A stretch of DNA of 64,000 bases from Bog-473 sp963745665 (GCA_963745665.1 CAVUYE010000002.1:1240001-1304000); one strand, 5' to 3'; shown: positions 25,961-36,544, counted from the stretch's first letter. Notes: generated from the letters alone by a model not told the origin. Numbers and translations are program-made.

Positions 25961-26815
25961 TCAGCGGGCGAAGAGCGCCGCGGCGAGCTGGCGGTACTCG
26001 TCCAGCGGGAAGGCCGGGCCGTCCGCCACGATCTGCACGCAGACGTGGTCCGCCCCGGCCTCGTGGTGGGCGCCGACGGCGGACGCCAGCGTCATGGCAT
26101 CACCCCAGGGGATCACGGCGTCGATCAGTCGGTCGCTCCCGCCACCGTCCATGTCCTCGTCGCCGAAGCCGAAGGTGCGCAGGTTCTGCGTGTAGTTGGG
26201 CAGACCGAGATAGGTGCGGGCGTACCCCCGCGCCAGCTCCCTGGCCCGGGCCGGATCCGTCTCGAGGACGACGGCGACCTCGGGGGCCAGCAGAGGCCCG
26301 GGCCCGAGGATGTCCCTGGCGCGCGCCGTGTGCCCGACCGGGACGAAATACGGATGGGCACCGGCGGACCGCGCCGCGGCAAGCTCGAGCATGCGGGGCC
26401 CGAGGGCCGCCAGGACGCGCCGCTCCGGCGGGACCGCGGTGGGGAGCGCGTCGAGGGCGTCGAGGTACGCCACCATCTTGGAGTAGGGCCGCGTGTAGTC
26501 GGCCACGATCGGCCCGTGGCTGGCGCCGAGCCCGAGGAGGAATCGGTCCGGGAACCGATCCTCGAGCCCGGCCACCGCCGGGCCGATGTCCTCGGGCGCA
26601 CCCGTCCAGATGCTGACGATGCCGCTGGCCACCACCACGTGGTCGGTCGAGGCCAGCAGCTTCTCGAAGTGGGGCGACAGCCCGGAGTCGAAGCGGCCCG
26701 ACGACCACAAGGTCCCGTAACCGAGGGATTCGAGCTCGACCGCGACGTCGGTGGCCGGCTTCTCGGGCTCCCGCCACGAGCCGCTCCACCACACACCCAC
26801 GCGACCGAGATCCAT
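25961..26815 (-). CDS. F420-dependent LLM-class oxidoreductase
   Basis: A 284-residue luciferase-like monooxygenase-fold protein. It has GRVGVWWSGSW at the start, LESLGYGTLWSSGRFDSGLS, and FPDRFLLGLGASHGPIV. This pattern fits the actinobacterial F420-type LLM subfamily, which carries out hydride transfer with coenzyme F420; the substrate is unknown. Its stop lies one base after the end of rdgB, so the two genes are convergent with almost no spacer. The ATG at 26815 is chosen by similarity of the N-terminus. Confidence 0.82.
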   Translation of the reverse strand: MDLGRVGVWWSGSWREPEKPATDVAVELESLGYGTLWSSGRFDSGLSPHFEKLLASTDHVVVASGIVSIWTGAPEDIGPAVAGLEDRFPDRFLLGLGASHGPIVADYTRPYSKMVAYLDALDALPTAVPPERRVLAALGPRMLELAAARSAGAHPYFVPVGHTARARDILGPGPLLAPEVAVVLETDPARARELARGYARTYLGLPNYTQNLRTFGFGDEDMDGGGSDRLIDAVIPWGDAMTLASAVGAHHEAGADHVCVQIVADGPAFPLDEYRQLAAALFAR

Positions 26816-26889
26816 TGGACTCACGGTACCGGGAGGCGTCCCGGCCGCGCGCGGTGGATCGGACCGCGGCGGTTCGGACCAGTGGCGAA

Positions 26890-27705
26890 TTATCCGAGGT
26901 GTAAGAGGCGGACCGCCGTGCCGCCGAGATACGCCTCGGCCGCCGCGTCGGAGAGTGGCAGATCCCGGGCGGCGGCCACGGCCCGCTCCATCGGGAGGAA
27001 GGGATGGTCCGACGCGAAGAGGACGCGACCCAGGCCCCGCTTCGAGCCCATGAAGCTGACCAGCGCCGGGTCCATGTACTTGGCCAGGTAGGCCGAGTTG
27101 GAGAGGTAGAGGTCGGGCCATTTGAGCATGTACTGCATCAGCAGGCCTTCGTAGGGGTGACCCATGTGCGCGCCGATCACCGTGAGCCCCTTGAAGTCGA
27201 TGAGCACGTCCTCGAGCAGCTCGGGGTGCTGGCAGGCCGAGCGCACGCGCGGGCCGGGGATGCCGACGTTGATCGACACCGGCAGCCCGAGCTCGGCGCA
27301 GGTGGCGTAGACGGGGTAGTACAGCTTGTCGTTGAGCGGGTACTGCTCGACGAGGGGGGTGACCCGTACCAGCACGACGGCTGGGTGCTCGGCCAGCGCG
27401 CGCAGGCGCGTGACCTGTTGCACGGGCCGCTCCGCGCGGTCGACAGTCAGCGCGACCCGTAGGCGGTCGGGGTGGGCGGCGACCGCCTGTAACAGCGGGC
27501 CCGTATCCTCGGACGCGATGCCCGCGGCGAGTACGCCGATGTCGACACCGGATTTGTCCATGGCGACGAGCACGTGCTGCAGCGTGGAGGATGACGACAG
27601 GTCGCCGCCGAGGAGGTCGGGGATGCCCTCGTTCCCGGCCTGGCCCATGAAGGCCGCGGCGGCCTTGCCGCTCAGCGCGTTGACCCAGAGGTCGACGACC
27701 GTCAC
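26890..27705 (-). CDS. Amidohydrolase family 2 (TIM-barrel hydrolase/decarboxylase)
   Basis: A 271-residue TIM-barrel protein with the metal-dependent amidohydrolase-2 pattern: VDLWVNAL near the start, LTVIGAHMGHPYEGL in the middle, and LFASDHPFLPMERA near the C-terminus. Members hydrolyse or decarboxylate aromatic and small carboxylic substrates. The start overlaps the stop of the SRPBCC gene (GTGA), which suggests a shared transcript and perhaps a shared pathway. Confidence 0.82.
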   Translation of the reverse strand: MTVVDLWVNALSGKAAAAFMGQAGNEGIPDLLGGDLSSSSTLQHVLVAMDKSGVDIGVLAAGIASEDTGPLLQAVAAHPDRLRVALTVDRAERPVQQVTRLRALAEHPAVVLVRVTPLVEQYPLNDKLYYPVYATCAELGLPVSINVGIPGPRVRSACQHPELLEDVLIDFKGLTVIGAHMGHPYEGLLMQYMLKWPDLYLSNSAYLAKYMDPALVSFMGSKRGLGRVLFASDHPFLPMERAVAAARDLPLSDAAAEAYLGGTAVRLLHLG

Positions 27706-28250
27706 GCCGGGTCGGAGGAGGCGGGCGCCGGCGCTGTCGCCGCGTCGGCGCCGGCCGCCTTGGCAGCCGCCTTGGCCTTGGCCTTGCGCAGGTAGCCCAC
27801 ACCCATGGTGAGCGAGTCCTTGATCAGACGGTCGTTGTCCTTCGAGATGAAGGCGTGCACACGCTTCTCGAAGAGCGCGCGCAACAGCGGGTTGAAGGCG
27901 TGATAGCTCTCGGAGAAGTGGACGCGGGTGGTCCCGTTGCCGATGTCCTCCAGCCGTGTGTGCCCCTCGGCCTCTGAGAGCAGCGGGCGCCCGACGGCGT
28001 TGTACTTCCACGAGACGTTCGGCTTCACCTCGGTCAGCCACTCCCACGACTGTCCCTTGCCGCCGGTCAGCAGCCACTTGGGCACGCGGAAGGTGCAGTG
28101 GCGGATCAGGCCCTCGCCGATGGCGTCGCCGGGGTAGAGGATGTCGATCGTCACGTCGCCGGTCTCGGTGTGGGGGATGCGCGCCCAGAACAGCTGCCAC
28201 AGCTCGTCGCCGCTGGCTTCGATGTCGACGTAGTAGTGATGCTCTTGCAC
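27702..28250 (-). CDS. SRPBCC (START-like) family protein
   Basis: A 182-residue protein with the SRPBCC ligand-binding fold: YYVDIEASGDELWQLFWARI at the N-terminus and a hydrophobic strand pattern through HTRLEDIGNGTTRVHFSESY. The last ~30 residues are Ala/Lys-rich and likely disordered. The fold binds hydrophobic small molecules or catalyses cyclisation. It is coupled by a four-base overlap to the downstream amidohydrolase. Confidence 0.75.
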   Translation of the reverse strand: MQEHHYYVDIEASGDELWQLFWARIPHTETGDVTIDILYPGDAIGEGLIRHCTFRVPKWLLTGGKGQSWEWLTEVKPNVSWKYNAVGRPLLSEAEGHTRLEDIGNGTTRVHFSESYHAFNPLLRALFEKRVHAFISKDNDRLIKDSLTMGVGYLRKAKAKAAAKAAGADAATAPAPASSDPA

Positions 28251-28305
28251 CGGCTCACCCTACCCTCGGACCTGACGTGGGTGTCAGGTGATGAAGCGGG
28301 ACAGC

Positions 28306-28911
28306 TCAGGGGGGAGGGAAGGGTGTGCCGTAGCGATTGAGATGCGCCTTCTCCGGAAGCGGCTGCCGGCGCGGCGGGCCCAGCGGCCGGGGCAGGAAGC
28401 CGAGCGGGACGACGGCAACTGGCACGATCTCGGGCGGCAGGCCGAGGTGCGTGGACAGCTCGTCTCCCCCGAGGACGGGCAACGTGGTGAGCGTCGATCC
28501 CAGGCCGAGCGCGTGGGCGGCCAGCAGCAGGTTCTGCACCGCTGGGAAGACGGAGGCGTCCATGGCGTTGGGGTAGGTCAGGCGGGTGTCGCCGCACACG
28601 ACCACCAGCACGGGTGCGCCGGCGACGCCACCGGTGGCACCGTGGTGGACGTCCGCCAGGAAGGCAGGGGAGAGGCGCTGCTCCTCGACCGCCTTGGCGC
28701 CGCCCTCCCAGAGACGCTCCGTCAGCGCGCCGATGGCGGCGCGCACGGCGGCATCGCGCACGACGACGAACACGAAGGGCTGGCTGTTCTCCGCGCTCGG
28801 CGCGTGGGTCGCCGCGGTGAGGATCCGCGCCACGGTGGCGTCATCGACGTCATCGGGGAGGAAAGTGCGAGCGGCCCGCTGGGTGTGCACCACCTCGAAG
28901 AAGTCCGGCAT
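28306..28911 (-). CDS. Nitroreductase family protein
   Basis: A 201-residue flavin reductase of the nitroreductase fold. It has RAARTFLPDDVDDATVARIL, then THAPSAENSQPFVFVVVRD, the FMN-binding N-terminal part, and SVFPAVQNLLLAAHALGLGS near the dimer interface. It probably reduces nitro, quinone or deazaflavin-linked substrates. The ATG at 28911 is preferred over earlier in-frame starts. It is divergent from hadA, with about 170 bp between. Confidence 0.85.
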   Translation of the reverse strand: MPDFFEVVHTQRAARTFLPDDVDDATVARILTAATHAPSAENSQPFVFVVVRDAAVRAAIGALTERLWEGGAKAVEEQRLSPAFLADVHHGATGGVAGAPVLVVVCGDTRLTYPNAMDASVFPAVQNLLLAAHALGLGSTLTTLPVLGGDELSTHLGLPPEIVPVAVVPLGFLPRPLGPPRRQPLPEKAHLNRYGTPFPPP

Positions 28912-29083
28912 GGCGGCCGATGGTACCGACCCACGGGGCGGGGGCACCGCATGGGGCCCGGAGCCGGCGCGGATTGGGCGGCGCCGAGGTGACGCCGCTA
29001 CCTTTGGCGCTGCATCGGCCCCGGGCAGGTGCCCGCCAGGGCGGCGTGGTGGGGATGGATGGCGGACGGACAGGAGGCAGACG

Positions 29084-29599
29084 GTGGCAGACGGTGCCGC
29101 ATCACAGGAAGAGGTGCTCAAGAGCATCATCGGGGAGCCGACCGGCTCGTCCAAGGTGGTCGTGGAACGGGGACCGGTACAGCACTTCGCCGACGCGTTG
29201 TTGAGTACCAGCCCGATCTACCACGACCCCGAGGCGGCCAGGCAGGCCGGCTTCGGCAACATCCCGGCGCCGCCGACGTGGCCCTTCGCCATGGAGTTCT
29301 CCGGCAAGTTCGCGGAGATCCAGCCGACCGACGCGCCGACAGGCAGTCCGATGATGAAAGCGATGGGGCCGCTGATGGCCAAGGGAGGCCTGATCCTCCA
29401 CGGCGAGCAGGAGTTCCTCTACCACCGGCCCATTCAGGTGGGCGACGTCCTCATCGGCGAGGGCTTCATCTCCGACGTGTACCAGAAGGAATCGAAGGAG
29501 CGGACGATGACCTTCATCTGCACGGAGACCAACTGGCGCGAGGAGTCGACCGGCGAACCGGTCGTCACGGCACGCTTCAACCTGATCCACCGGGCCTAG
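29084..29599 (+). CDS. MaoC-like dehydratase HadA-type subunit
   Basis: A 171-residue hot-dog fold protein of the type found in HadA or FAS1-like dehydratases. GPVQHFADALLSTSPIYHDP is the N-terminal substrate helix region, and LILHGEQEFLYHRPIQVGDV is the characteristic motif. It lacks the catalytic Asp-His of MaoC, as HadA/HadC subunits do. It should dimerise with the HadB-type protein encoded 29 bp downstream to dehydrate 3-hydroxyacyl thioesters. AGGAGG lies 7 bases before the GTG. Confidence 0.85.
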   Translation: MADGAASQEEVLKSIIGEPTGSSKVVVERGPVQHFADALLSTSPIYHDPEAARQAGFGNIPAPPTWPFAMEFSGKFAEIQPTDAPTGSPMMKAMGPLMAKGGLILHGEQEFLYHRPIQVGDVLIGEGFISDVYQKESKERTMTFICTETNWREESTGEPVVTARFNLIHRA

Positions 29600-29628
29600 G
29601 CCCGGGCAATCGACGGGAGATCGAGACG

Positions 29629-30051
29629 ATGGGTGAGAGGAAACTGTCCTTCGAGGATGTGCAGGTGGGCGACGAGGCGCCGGTCATCACGCACACGCTG
29701 ACCCGGACGGATCTGGTGCGCTACGCCGGGGCGTCGGGGGACTTCAACCCGATGCACCACGACGAGGTGGCGGCGCAGAAGGCCGGCCAGCCGAGCGTGT
29801 TCGGGCACGGCATGTTCTCCATGGGCCTGTTGGGCACCGCGTTGACGGACTACGTCGGCGTCGGCAACGTGACGCGCTACCAGGTCCGTTTCGCGCGCCA
29901 GACCTGGCCGGACGAGGTGCTGTCCTCCAAAGTCGTCGTGACAGCGAAGCGCGAGGACGACGGCAGGAAGCTGGTGGACATGGCGGTGACGCTGTCCAAC
30001 GGCGAGGGCGAGGACAAGCTCGTGGGTGAGGCGACCGCCGTCCTGCCGTAA
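29629..30051 (+). CDS. MaoC-like dehydratase HadB-type catalytic subunit
   Basis: A 140-residue hot-dog fold (R)-hydratase. The catalytic motif is in YAGASGDFNPMHHDEVAAQK (D and H), and FGHGMFSMGLLGTALTDYVG follows. It is the active partner of the HadA-type subunit 29 bp upstream. Together they would dehydrate 3-hydroxyacyl thioesters in fatty-acid or polyketide-like pathways. An ATG at 29629 starts the gene. Confidence 0.88.
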   Translation: MGERKLSFEDVQVGDEAPVITHTLTRTDLVRYAGASGDFNPMHHDEVAAQKAGQPSVFGHGMFSMGLLGTALTDYVGVGNVTRYQVRFARQTWPDEVLSSKVVVTAKREDDGRKLVDMAVTLSNGEGEDKLVGEATAVLP

Positions 30052-30189
30052 CAACAGCGTGACAATTGACGCCCTCACCCACGGTTGGGATCTGCCCGAG
30101 GCGACGGAGCGGCCGAGGGACCGGGTACGGGCGGCACCCGCCACCCCCGTAGTCTTGGCACCAATGGCCCACGGCACGGCGGTGACCCG

Positions 30190-31156
30190 GTGAGCGTCGT
30201 CGACGAGCGCGTCCGCGATCTGGACGACGCCGTCGCCCTCGGCCGGGCCCTGGTGCACAACCTCGAGCAGGTGGTGCTCGGGAGCGAGGGAGCGTTGGTC
30301 GCCGCGGTCGTCGCGGCGCTCTCGGGTGGCCATCTGCTGATTGAGGACGTGCCGGGCGTGGGCAAGACGGTGTTGGCCCGCGCCCTCGCCGTTTCCCTCG
30401 GTGCCGAGCTGTCGCGGGTGCAGGGCCACCCCGACCTGCTGCCGTCCGACATCACGGGCGTCTCGGTGTTCATGCCCGACACCGGGAGCTGGGATTTCCG
30501 GCCCGGCCCGGTCTTCGCGCACGTGGTGCTGGTGGACGAGCTGAACCGCACGCCGCCCCGCACGCAGTCGGCACTCCTCGAGACGATGGAGGAGCGCCAG
30601 GTCAGCGTCGACGGCCAGTCGTGGCCGCTGCCCCAGCCGCACCTGGTGATCGCCACGCAGAACCCGCAGTCGCAGCGCGGCACCTTCCCACTGGTGGAGA
30701 GCCAGCTCGATCGCTTCGCCATGGCCACGTCGATCGGCTACCCCGACGCCGCCCAGGAGGTGCGGCTGGCGCTCCACGGCGGCGGCACCTACGCCCTGGC
30801 CGAACTGCGTCCGGTCTGCACGACCGCGGAATGGCGGCGCGCCCAGGACGCCACGGAGGCCGTCTCCGTGCACGAGGCGGTGGCGGCTTACGCGGTGGAG
30901 CTCTGCCGGGCCAGCCGGACGGCGCCCGGCGTGCATCTCGGCGCCAGTCCCCGCGCCGCCATCTGGCTCATCCGGGCCGCCCAGGCCCATGCGGTGCTCG
31001 ACGCGCGGCCCTACGTGGTGCCCAACGACGTGAAGGCGGTCGCACCGGCCTGTCTGTCCCACCGTATCCTTACCCTTGACCCCGACGGCGGCGCCGACCG
31101 CGTCGGCCGCGGTCGTGGCGGACCTCCTCGAAGCGACCCCCACGCCCAGGCCGTGA
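30190..31156 (+). CDS. MoxR-family AAA+ ATPase, frameshifted near the end
   Basis: A MoxR ATPase: Walker A EDVPGVGKTVLARAL, Walker B VVLVDELNRTPPRTQSALLE, and the sensor-1 VIATQNPQSQRGTFPL. These proteins act as chaperones for metal- or protease-linked complexes and are usually encoded with DUF58 and transglutaminase proteins, as here. The last 20 residues break frame near 31107: one extra G separates RILTLDPDGGADRV from the expected VADLLEATPTPRP and TGA. The GTG at 30190 overlaps the stop of a nine-codon minigene. The operon continues with a GTGA overlap into DUF58. Confidence 0.9.
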
Positions 31157-32038
31157 GCCGCTGGGCGCGGCCGGCCCGCCCCCGGGCGCCGATGGTCGCG
31201 GGTGTGTTCGTCATCGGCCTGTGGTGGCTGGTCGCCCACAACGCGGGCTCCGGGTGGATGCAGGTCATGGGCGACCTCGTCTTCGGCGTCCTCCTCATCG
31301 GGATTCTGGGTCCCTTCGTGGTCGTCACGCGGGCCCGGGTGCGCGTGCGCAGCGCGCCCGGTGACGGCAGCGCCGGCCTCCCGGTCCTGCTGTCCGTCGA
31401 TTCGAGCAGCCGCGTGCGCGTCCGTCCCGTCGTGCCGCCGGGGCCCGAGGTGTTCGTCGGGCCACGCCGGAGGCACGGCGCGGCCGACGAGGTCGTGACC
31501 GTGCTGCCGGTGCGCCGCGGCGTGCACGACACAGTCGAGGTCGATATTGCGTCGGCTGCGCCGTTTGCGCTCCAATGGTGGAGCAGGCGGGTCCGGTTGC
31601 CCCTGCCGTCGGCGCTCCATGTGTCGCCCCGCTGCGGCCGCGGCGCCGCCCTCTCAGCTGCGACCGGACGAAGGCACCGGTGACCTGCTCGCCCGCCCGC
31701 GGACCGACGAAGGGTTGCCCCGCGGCGCCCGCCCCTACACGCCGGGCGACAGCCGGCGACTCGTCCACTGGCGCTCGACGGCCCACGCCGGGCGGCTGAT
31801 GGTGCGGGAGCTGGAACGTCCGGCGGCAGAACCGGTGACGATCATCGTCGAACTGCCCCGCGACCCGGACGCGGCCGAGCGCGTGGCCGAAGACGCCCTC
31901 GCTTCCGTTGTCGCCCTGCTCGAAGGGGGTGTTCCTGTCCTGCTCGTGACGACGGAGGCCTCGGGCCCGGTCCGGGCGACGGTGCGCGACCGGCGCAGTG
32001 CCGGTCGTCGCCTCGCTCGCGCCGTCGCCGGGCCGTGA
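31153..32038 (+). CDS. DUF58 family protein, frameshifted
   Basis: Begins with two TM segments (MVAGVFVIGLWWLVAHNAG, LVFGVLLIGILGPFVVV), followed by a beta-rich region. The diagnostic DUF58 core is present (RGARPYTPGDSRRLVHWRST; AGRLMVRELERP). The two halves lie in different frames: the break is between about 31630 and 31660, where the reading changes after ALHVSPRCG. DUF58 proteins carry a vWA-like fold and are partners of MoxR. The stop overlaps the start of the transglutaminase gene (GTGA). Confidence 0.85.
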
Positions 32039-34127
32039 ACCTCGTCGCGGCGGTCCGCGCGGGCCAACCAGCCGGGCGTGCCCGAGGATTCGGTCCGGCT
32101 GCGGATCGCTTGCCTGGGTGCGGTGCTGGTGGCGATCGCCGCCTGTGCCTCGCTGCAGGAGATCGCTTGGGCGACCGCGGTCGTGGCCATGCTGCTCGTC
32201 TCGGTCGGCACAGCCTTCTCGCATGCCACGCGGGCCCGGCCCCCCGGGTGGGTGAAGGTCATGGTGGCAGTGGGCGCCATCGCCGCGTGCGTCTGGTTCT
32301 TCCACGAGGTCAGCTCACCGGCGGGCGGCATCGCGTCATTGTGAACCCGTTGACGTTCCTCCTGGTCGCCGTGCTGGTCGTCCACTCCTTCCACGTGCCC
32401 TCGCGGCGCGACCTGCTCTTCACCCTTGCGGCATCGGCGGGCCTGATGGCGGTGGGCGGCGCCTTCGCCATTGACCTCCGCTTCGGGCTCTACGTGGTGG
32501 CCTGGGCCTCCTGCTGCCTGTGGGGCCTGACGGAAATGTGGACGTCGGCCAGTGGAGGGGGCCGGCTGTCGACGACGGGTCTGGTCCTGGCGCTGGCGGC
32601 CGCATCCACGGCTGCCGCCGCCGTTTTCCTGGTCCTGCCGGCACCCGTCGTCTCGTCCCGGGTCTCCTTCATGGCGCGGGCCGGAGCCGGCGGTTCGGTG
32701 GCGACGCCCGGGGCGCTGGCCGGCGACTCCGGCGTCGCGGCGCAACTGTCCCGTCCCGGCAGTCCCACCAGCCGGATCCGCGTCGGCGGCTATCTCGGCT
32801 TCGCCGGCAGCCTGAACACGGCGCTCCGGGGAAGCCTGGGCAACACACTGGTGATGCAGGTCAGGGCGCAGCGCCCGTCGTACTGGGTGGGGGAGACCTT
32901 CGACACCTGGCAGGGCCAGAGCTGGACCGAATCACAGCCCCAGCCGCGGCACCCCTTGCGCGAGACCTCGCCGTTCATCCTCCCGATTTCGCTCGGTGCC
33001 GTGCCATTCGGGCAGAGCGACCTGCAGACGTTCTACGTCGCCAGCCCCACGGCCAACCTCGTCTTCCACGCCGAGAGCGCCGGGGAGCTCTGGTTCCCGT
33101 CCGGCAAGGTCTACGTGGCCAGCGACGGCACCATCGTGTCCCCCCTGGGCCTGGGCGCCGGGTCGATCTACACGGTCGATTCACAGGTGAGCACCGCCAC
33201 CCCCGCGCAACTCAGGGCGGACGACCATTCCTTCACGCTCCCTCCCGAGGTGGCGCGGCAGGAAGAGCAGTTGCCGCACGCCTACCCGCGCGTGCTCGCG
33301 CTGGCCCGCGCCGTGACGGCACACGACACCACGACCTACGGCAAGGTGCAGTCGCTCATCGATTGGATCGGCGCACACACGCACTACTCACTGGACATCC
33401 CGCCACTCCCACCTGGCGCCGACACCGTCGACGAGTTTCTCTTCGGCAACCGTGTCGGCTTCTGCGAGCAGATCTCCACCTCGCTGGCGGTGATGCTGCG
33501 CTCCCTCGGCATCCCCGCCCGCGAGGCCGTGGGGTACGTGCCGGGGGGCTACGACCCGATCACCGACCTGTACCAGGTGCACGCCAGCGACGCCCACGCC
33601 TGGGTGCAGGTGTGGTTCCCCGGCTACGGCTGGCAGAACTTCGACCCGACGGCGGTGGTACCGCTCACCGCACCGAGCCCGGGCTCGATGGCCCTGCACG
33701 ACGTGGGCTCGGCTCTGCGGCGCGTCCCACTCGCACCTGTGGCGGTCGTGCTGGCGGCGGCCGGCCTGGTTGCCCTTGCGGTCCGCTGGCGCCGGTCCCG
33801 GCCGGCGACGTGGGCGGAGGAGGTGGCACGCCGAGCCGAACACCTCGGGCGCCGGGCGGGCTGTCCGCGCCGGACGGCCGAGACTCTGGCGGAGTATGCG
33901 GTCCGACTCGATGCGCGGATCGGGAAACGGGGCGTCGACGTGGAGCCGGCTGGCCTCGTCGGTGGAAGAGAGCGCGTACGGGGGCCACGACCCGCCGCCG
34001 CCGGCAGCGCGCCATGGTCCAGGAGGCCCGGCGGGGGGCCCGGGTCCGCCCCCGCCGAAGTGGGCAGGCCGTGCCGCCCCCCGCGCCCGAAACGCCCGTG
34101 CCGGTGGGCTCAGGGGCGCGGGGCTGA
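32035..34127 (+). CDS. TgpA-like transglutaminase membrane protein, frameshifted
   Basis: The N-terminal membrane domain has about seven helices (IACLGAVLVAIAACASLQEI; NPLTFLLVAVLVVHSFHV). It is followed by a large periplasmic region. The transglutaminase core is intact: Cys in RVGFCEQISTSLAVML, His in SDAHAWVQVWFPGYGW and Asp in NFDPTAV. A C-terminal TM and cytoplasmic tail (LAEYAVRLDARIG; LASSVEESAYGG) complete the family layout. Frame changes near 32070, 32334, 33945 and 34005 are each correctable by one base. It closes the moxR-DUF58-tgpA operon and is convergent with the P450. Confidence 0.85.
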
Positions 34128-34133
34128 CTGCGG

Positions 34134-35346
34134 CTACGAGGGCTCGAAGCGCAGCGGCAGGCGCGCCGGGCCCCAGATGCCGAACGAAGACGGCTTCCAC
34201 TCGACGTCGCCGTTGCGCACCAGCCCGGGCAGCCGCCGGGCCAGCAGCGGCAGGGCCTCCTGCAACTCGGCCCGGGCCAGTGCGGCCCCCATGCAGAAAT
34301 GGATGCCCGACCCGAAGGTCATCTGTGCCGTGCGCCGCTCTCGCGTGATGTCGAAGACGTCCGGATCGTCGAAGGCCTCCGGGTCGCGGTTGGCCCCGGC
34401 CAGCGAGGTGGCCACCAGGGTGCCCTGCGGGAACAGCACGTCGCGGTAGACGACGTCCTCGGCGGCGAACCGCGCCGTACCCCGCACCGCGCCCAGGTAG
34501 CGCATCGACTCCTCGACGGCCCGGCCGGCCAGGTCGGGTCGCTCCGCCAGCAGCGCCCACTGGTCAGGGTGTTCGGTGAAGAGCGCCACCGAGCAGGCGA
34601 GCTGGTTGCGGGTGGTGTCGGTTCCCGCCATGAGCACCGCCTGCGCCAGCATGGCCATTTCGTCGGTCGAGAGCCGGTCACCCTCCTCCTCGATGGCGAT
34701 GAGGTCGCTCAGCAGGTCGTCGCGGGGACTGGCCCGGCGTGCCGTGATCATGTCGCTGACGTAGTCCGTGAGCTCGTCGCCCGCCCGCACGATGAGCGGG
34801 AGGTCCTCGGCCAGGTTGTTGTTGAAGATGCGGAAGATGTCGGTGGCCCAACCCGAGAACAGCTTCCAGTCCTCGGGTGGGGCGCCGAGCAACTCGCAGA
34901 TGATCGGGATCGGATAGGGCTCGCAGACGTCGGCCACCAGCTCGCACTCGCCCTGTGCCACCACCTGGTCGACGAGCTCGCCCACCACCCGCCGCATGGT
35001 CGGGCGCAGGCGGTTGGCAGAGGCCGGAGTGAAGGCTGGTGCCACCAGCCGGCGCAGCCGGGCATGCCCGGGGCCCTCCATGGTGAGGATCGATTCGCCG
35101 CGGCGGTCCCGCGCGCCCGAGTCCTGTAGCTCGGGTGCCTGCTCAATGATGGACAGCGCCGAGTGGAAACGCTGATCGCGCAGGATGGCCGTGACGTCCT
35201 GCAGCCGGGTCACCGAGTAGCCGAGCTCGGAGCGGGCCAGCCAGTGGACCGCAGCGGGCGGCCGCAATGGCGTCGATGGCCTCACGACGCTCCAACCCGA
35301 CCGTGTCGAGGTAGGGCAGGTCCAGGTCCGAGACCAGTTGTGGCAT
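34134..35346 (-). CDS. Cytochrome P450, frameshifted near the N-terminus
   Basis: A soluble bacterial P450. The I-helix oxygen motif is LMAGTDTTRNQ, the ExxR is EESMRYLG, and the heme-Cys loop is FGSGIHFCMGAALARAEL. The N-terminus is in another frame: PQLVSDLDLPYLDTVGLERR from the ATG at 35346, changing near 35262 before HWLARSELGYSV. One missing base restores about 404 residues, normal for the class. It hydroxylates an unknown substrate. No ferredoxin gene is nearby. Confidence 0.88.
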
Positions 35347-35553
35347 GCGCCCCCGTCTCTGCGCGCCCGCATTGTCGGGGGCGGCGACACGGACGAGGTT
35401 ACCGGAGGCCCGGCGGCGGTCCGCGGCCTGGCGACGCGTTCCCGCAAGGGCCGCCGGGTCCGGGCGTTCTCGCCCTAGGCGCGTGGCCGGGCAGCGTCGC
35501 TGACGTTGGCGGCGGCCACGCGCTCGCTGCTCGTACCCAACCGCCGGTGCGGT

Positions 35554-36384
35554 TCAGGTCGGCTGGTCGGCGTGCAGGGCCGGGTGACGCTTGGCCATGA
35601 GGGGCAACAGGATCGACTTGGGCACCAGGTGGGCCAGCCCGGCTCCGACGCGGTTCGCGGTCCCCGGGATCACCACGGTACGCCCGCCCGCCAGCCCTTC
35701 GACCGCGGCGCGGGCGACGTCGTCCGCCGGGACCCACATGATTTTGGGCAGGGTCTCAGCCGCCTCCTCGTCGGTCATGCCGGCCGTCTCGGCGAAGCCG
35801 GTCTCGACCGGGCCCGGGCACAGCGTCGTGACGCTGACACCCGCTGCCGCGCAGCTCGGCGGCGCAGCGCGCGGCCGTAGGAGAGCACGAAGGACTTCGA
35901 CGCGCCGTAGGCGGCCTGCCCGGGCAACGGTTGGAAGGCCGCGGTCGACGCGGTGTTGAGCACCGCGCCCCGGTGCCGGGTGACCATGCCGGGCACGAAC
36001 AGCGCGCAGAGGTCGACCACGGCTTCGACGTTCGTGCGCACCAGGGCGAGCTCGGCGGCGCGGTCGGCCGTGCGGACGGGCCCCATCGTCGTGAAGCCGG
36101 CGTTGTTGACGAGGATGTCCGGCGTCAGGCCACGCGCCGCCAGCTGCGCCGGCGAGGTCGCCACGAGAGTCGGCATCGGTGAGGTCGGCGACGATGACCT
36201 CGGTGCGCACCGAGTGCGCCTGGGCCAACTCGTCGGCCAGTGCCTTCAGCCGGTCCTCGCGACGGGCCACCAGCGTCAGGCCGTGGCCGCGCCGTGCCAG
36301 CTCCCGTGCGATCTCCGCGCCGATGCCCGACGAGGCGCCGGTGACGATCGCGGTCGTGTTCTCCTTGGGTGTCGGCAGTGCCAT
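35554..36384 (-). CDS. Short-chain dehydrogenase/reductase, frameshifted
   Basis: A classical SDR: cofactor motif AIVTGASSGIGAEIARELAR, NNAGF, a Ser in NTASTAAF, and the catalytic YGASK. The three parts lie in different frames, with breaks near 36168 and 35860, both in GC-rich stretches. The C-terminal end (PGPVETGFAETAGMTDEEAA; LPLMAKRHPAL) is typical of the DltE/YdfG-like group. About 276 residues are expected. The reaction is an NAD(P)H-dependent reduction of an unknown substrate. Between this gene and the P450, 35347-35553 holds nothing I can support. Confidence 0.82.
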   Translation of the reverse strand: MALPTPKENTTAIVTGASSGIGAEIARELARRGHGLTLVARREDRLKALADELAQAHSVRTEVIVADLTDADSRGDLAGAAGGAWPDAGHPRQQRRLHDDGARPHGRPRRRARPGAHERRSRGRPLRAVRARHGHPAPGRGAQHRVDRGLPTVARAGRLRRVEVLRALLRPRAAPPSCAAAGVSVTTLCPGPVETGFAETAGMTDEEAAETLPKIMWVPADDVARAAVEGLAGGRTVVIPGTANRVGAGLAHLVPKSILLPLMAKRHPALHADQPT

Positions 36385-36515
36385 GGCCAGAGCGTAGGTG
36401 ACCGCGTCGCGCCCCCTCTGGGGCCGCTGAAGGTCACCGGATCACTCCGATGTGAAGTTCGCGTGACGGAGAGCCACCCGACCAGGGGCTTCGCGAATGC
36501 CCAGTTCGCGTGGGG

Positions 36516-36544
36516 TTCACACGGCCGCGGGGCGGGTGGATACT
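36516..36544 (+). promoter_or_regulatory. Sigma70-type promoter of an orphan small transcription unit
   Basis: TTCACA (516-521; five of six matches to TTGACA), a 17-base spacer and GATACT (539-544; four of six matches to TATAAT). The expected transcript start is near 36551. It lies in the 575-bp region 36385-36959 between the divergent SDR and LON-domain genes. Confidence 0.5.
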
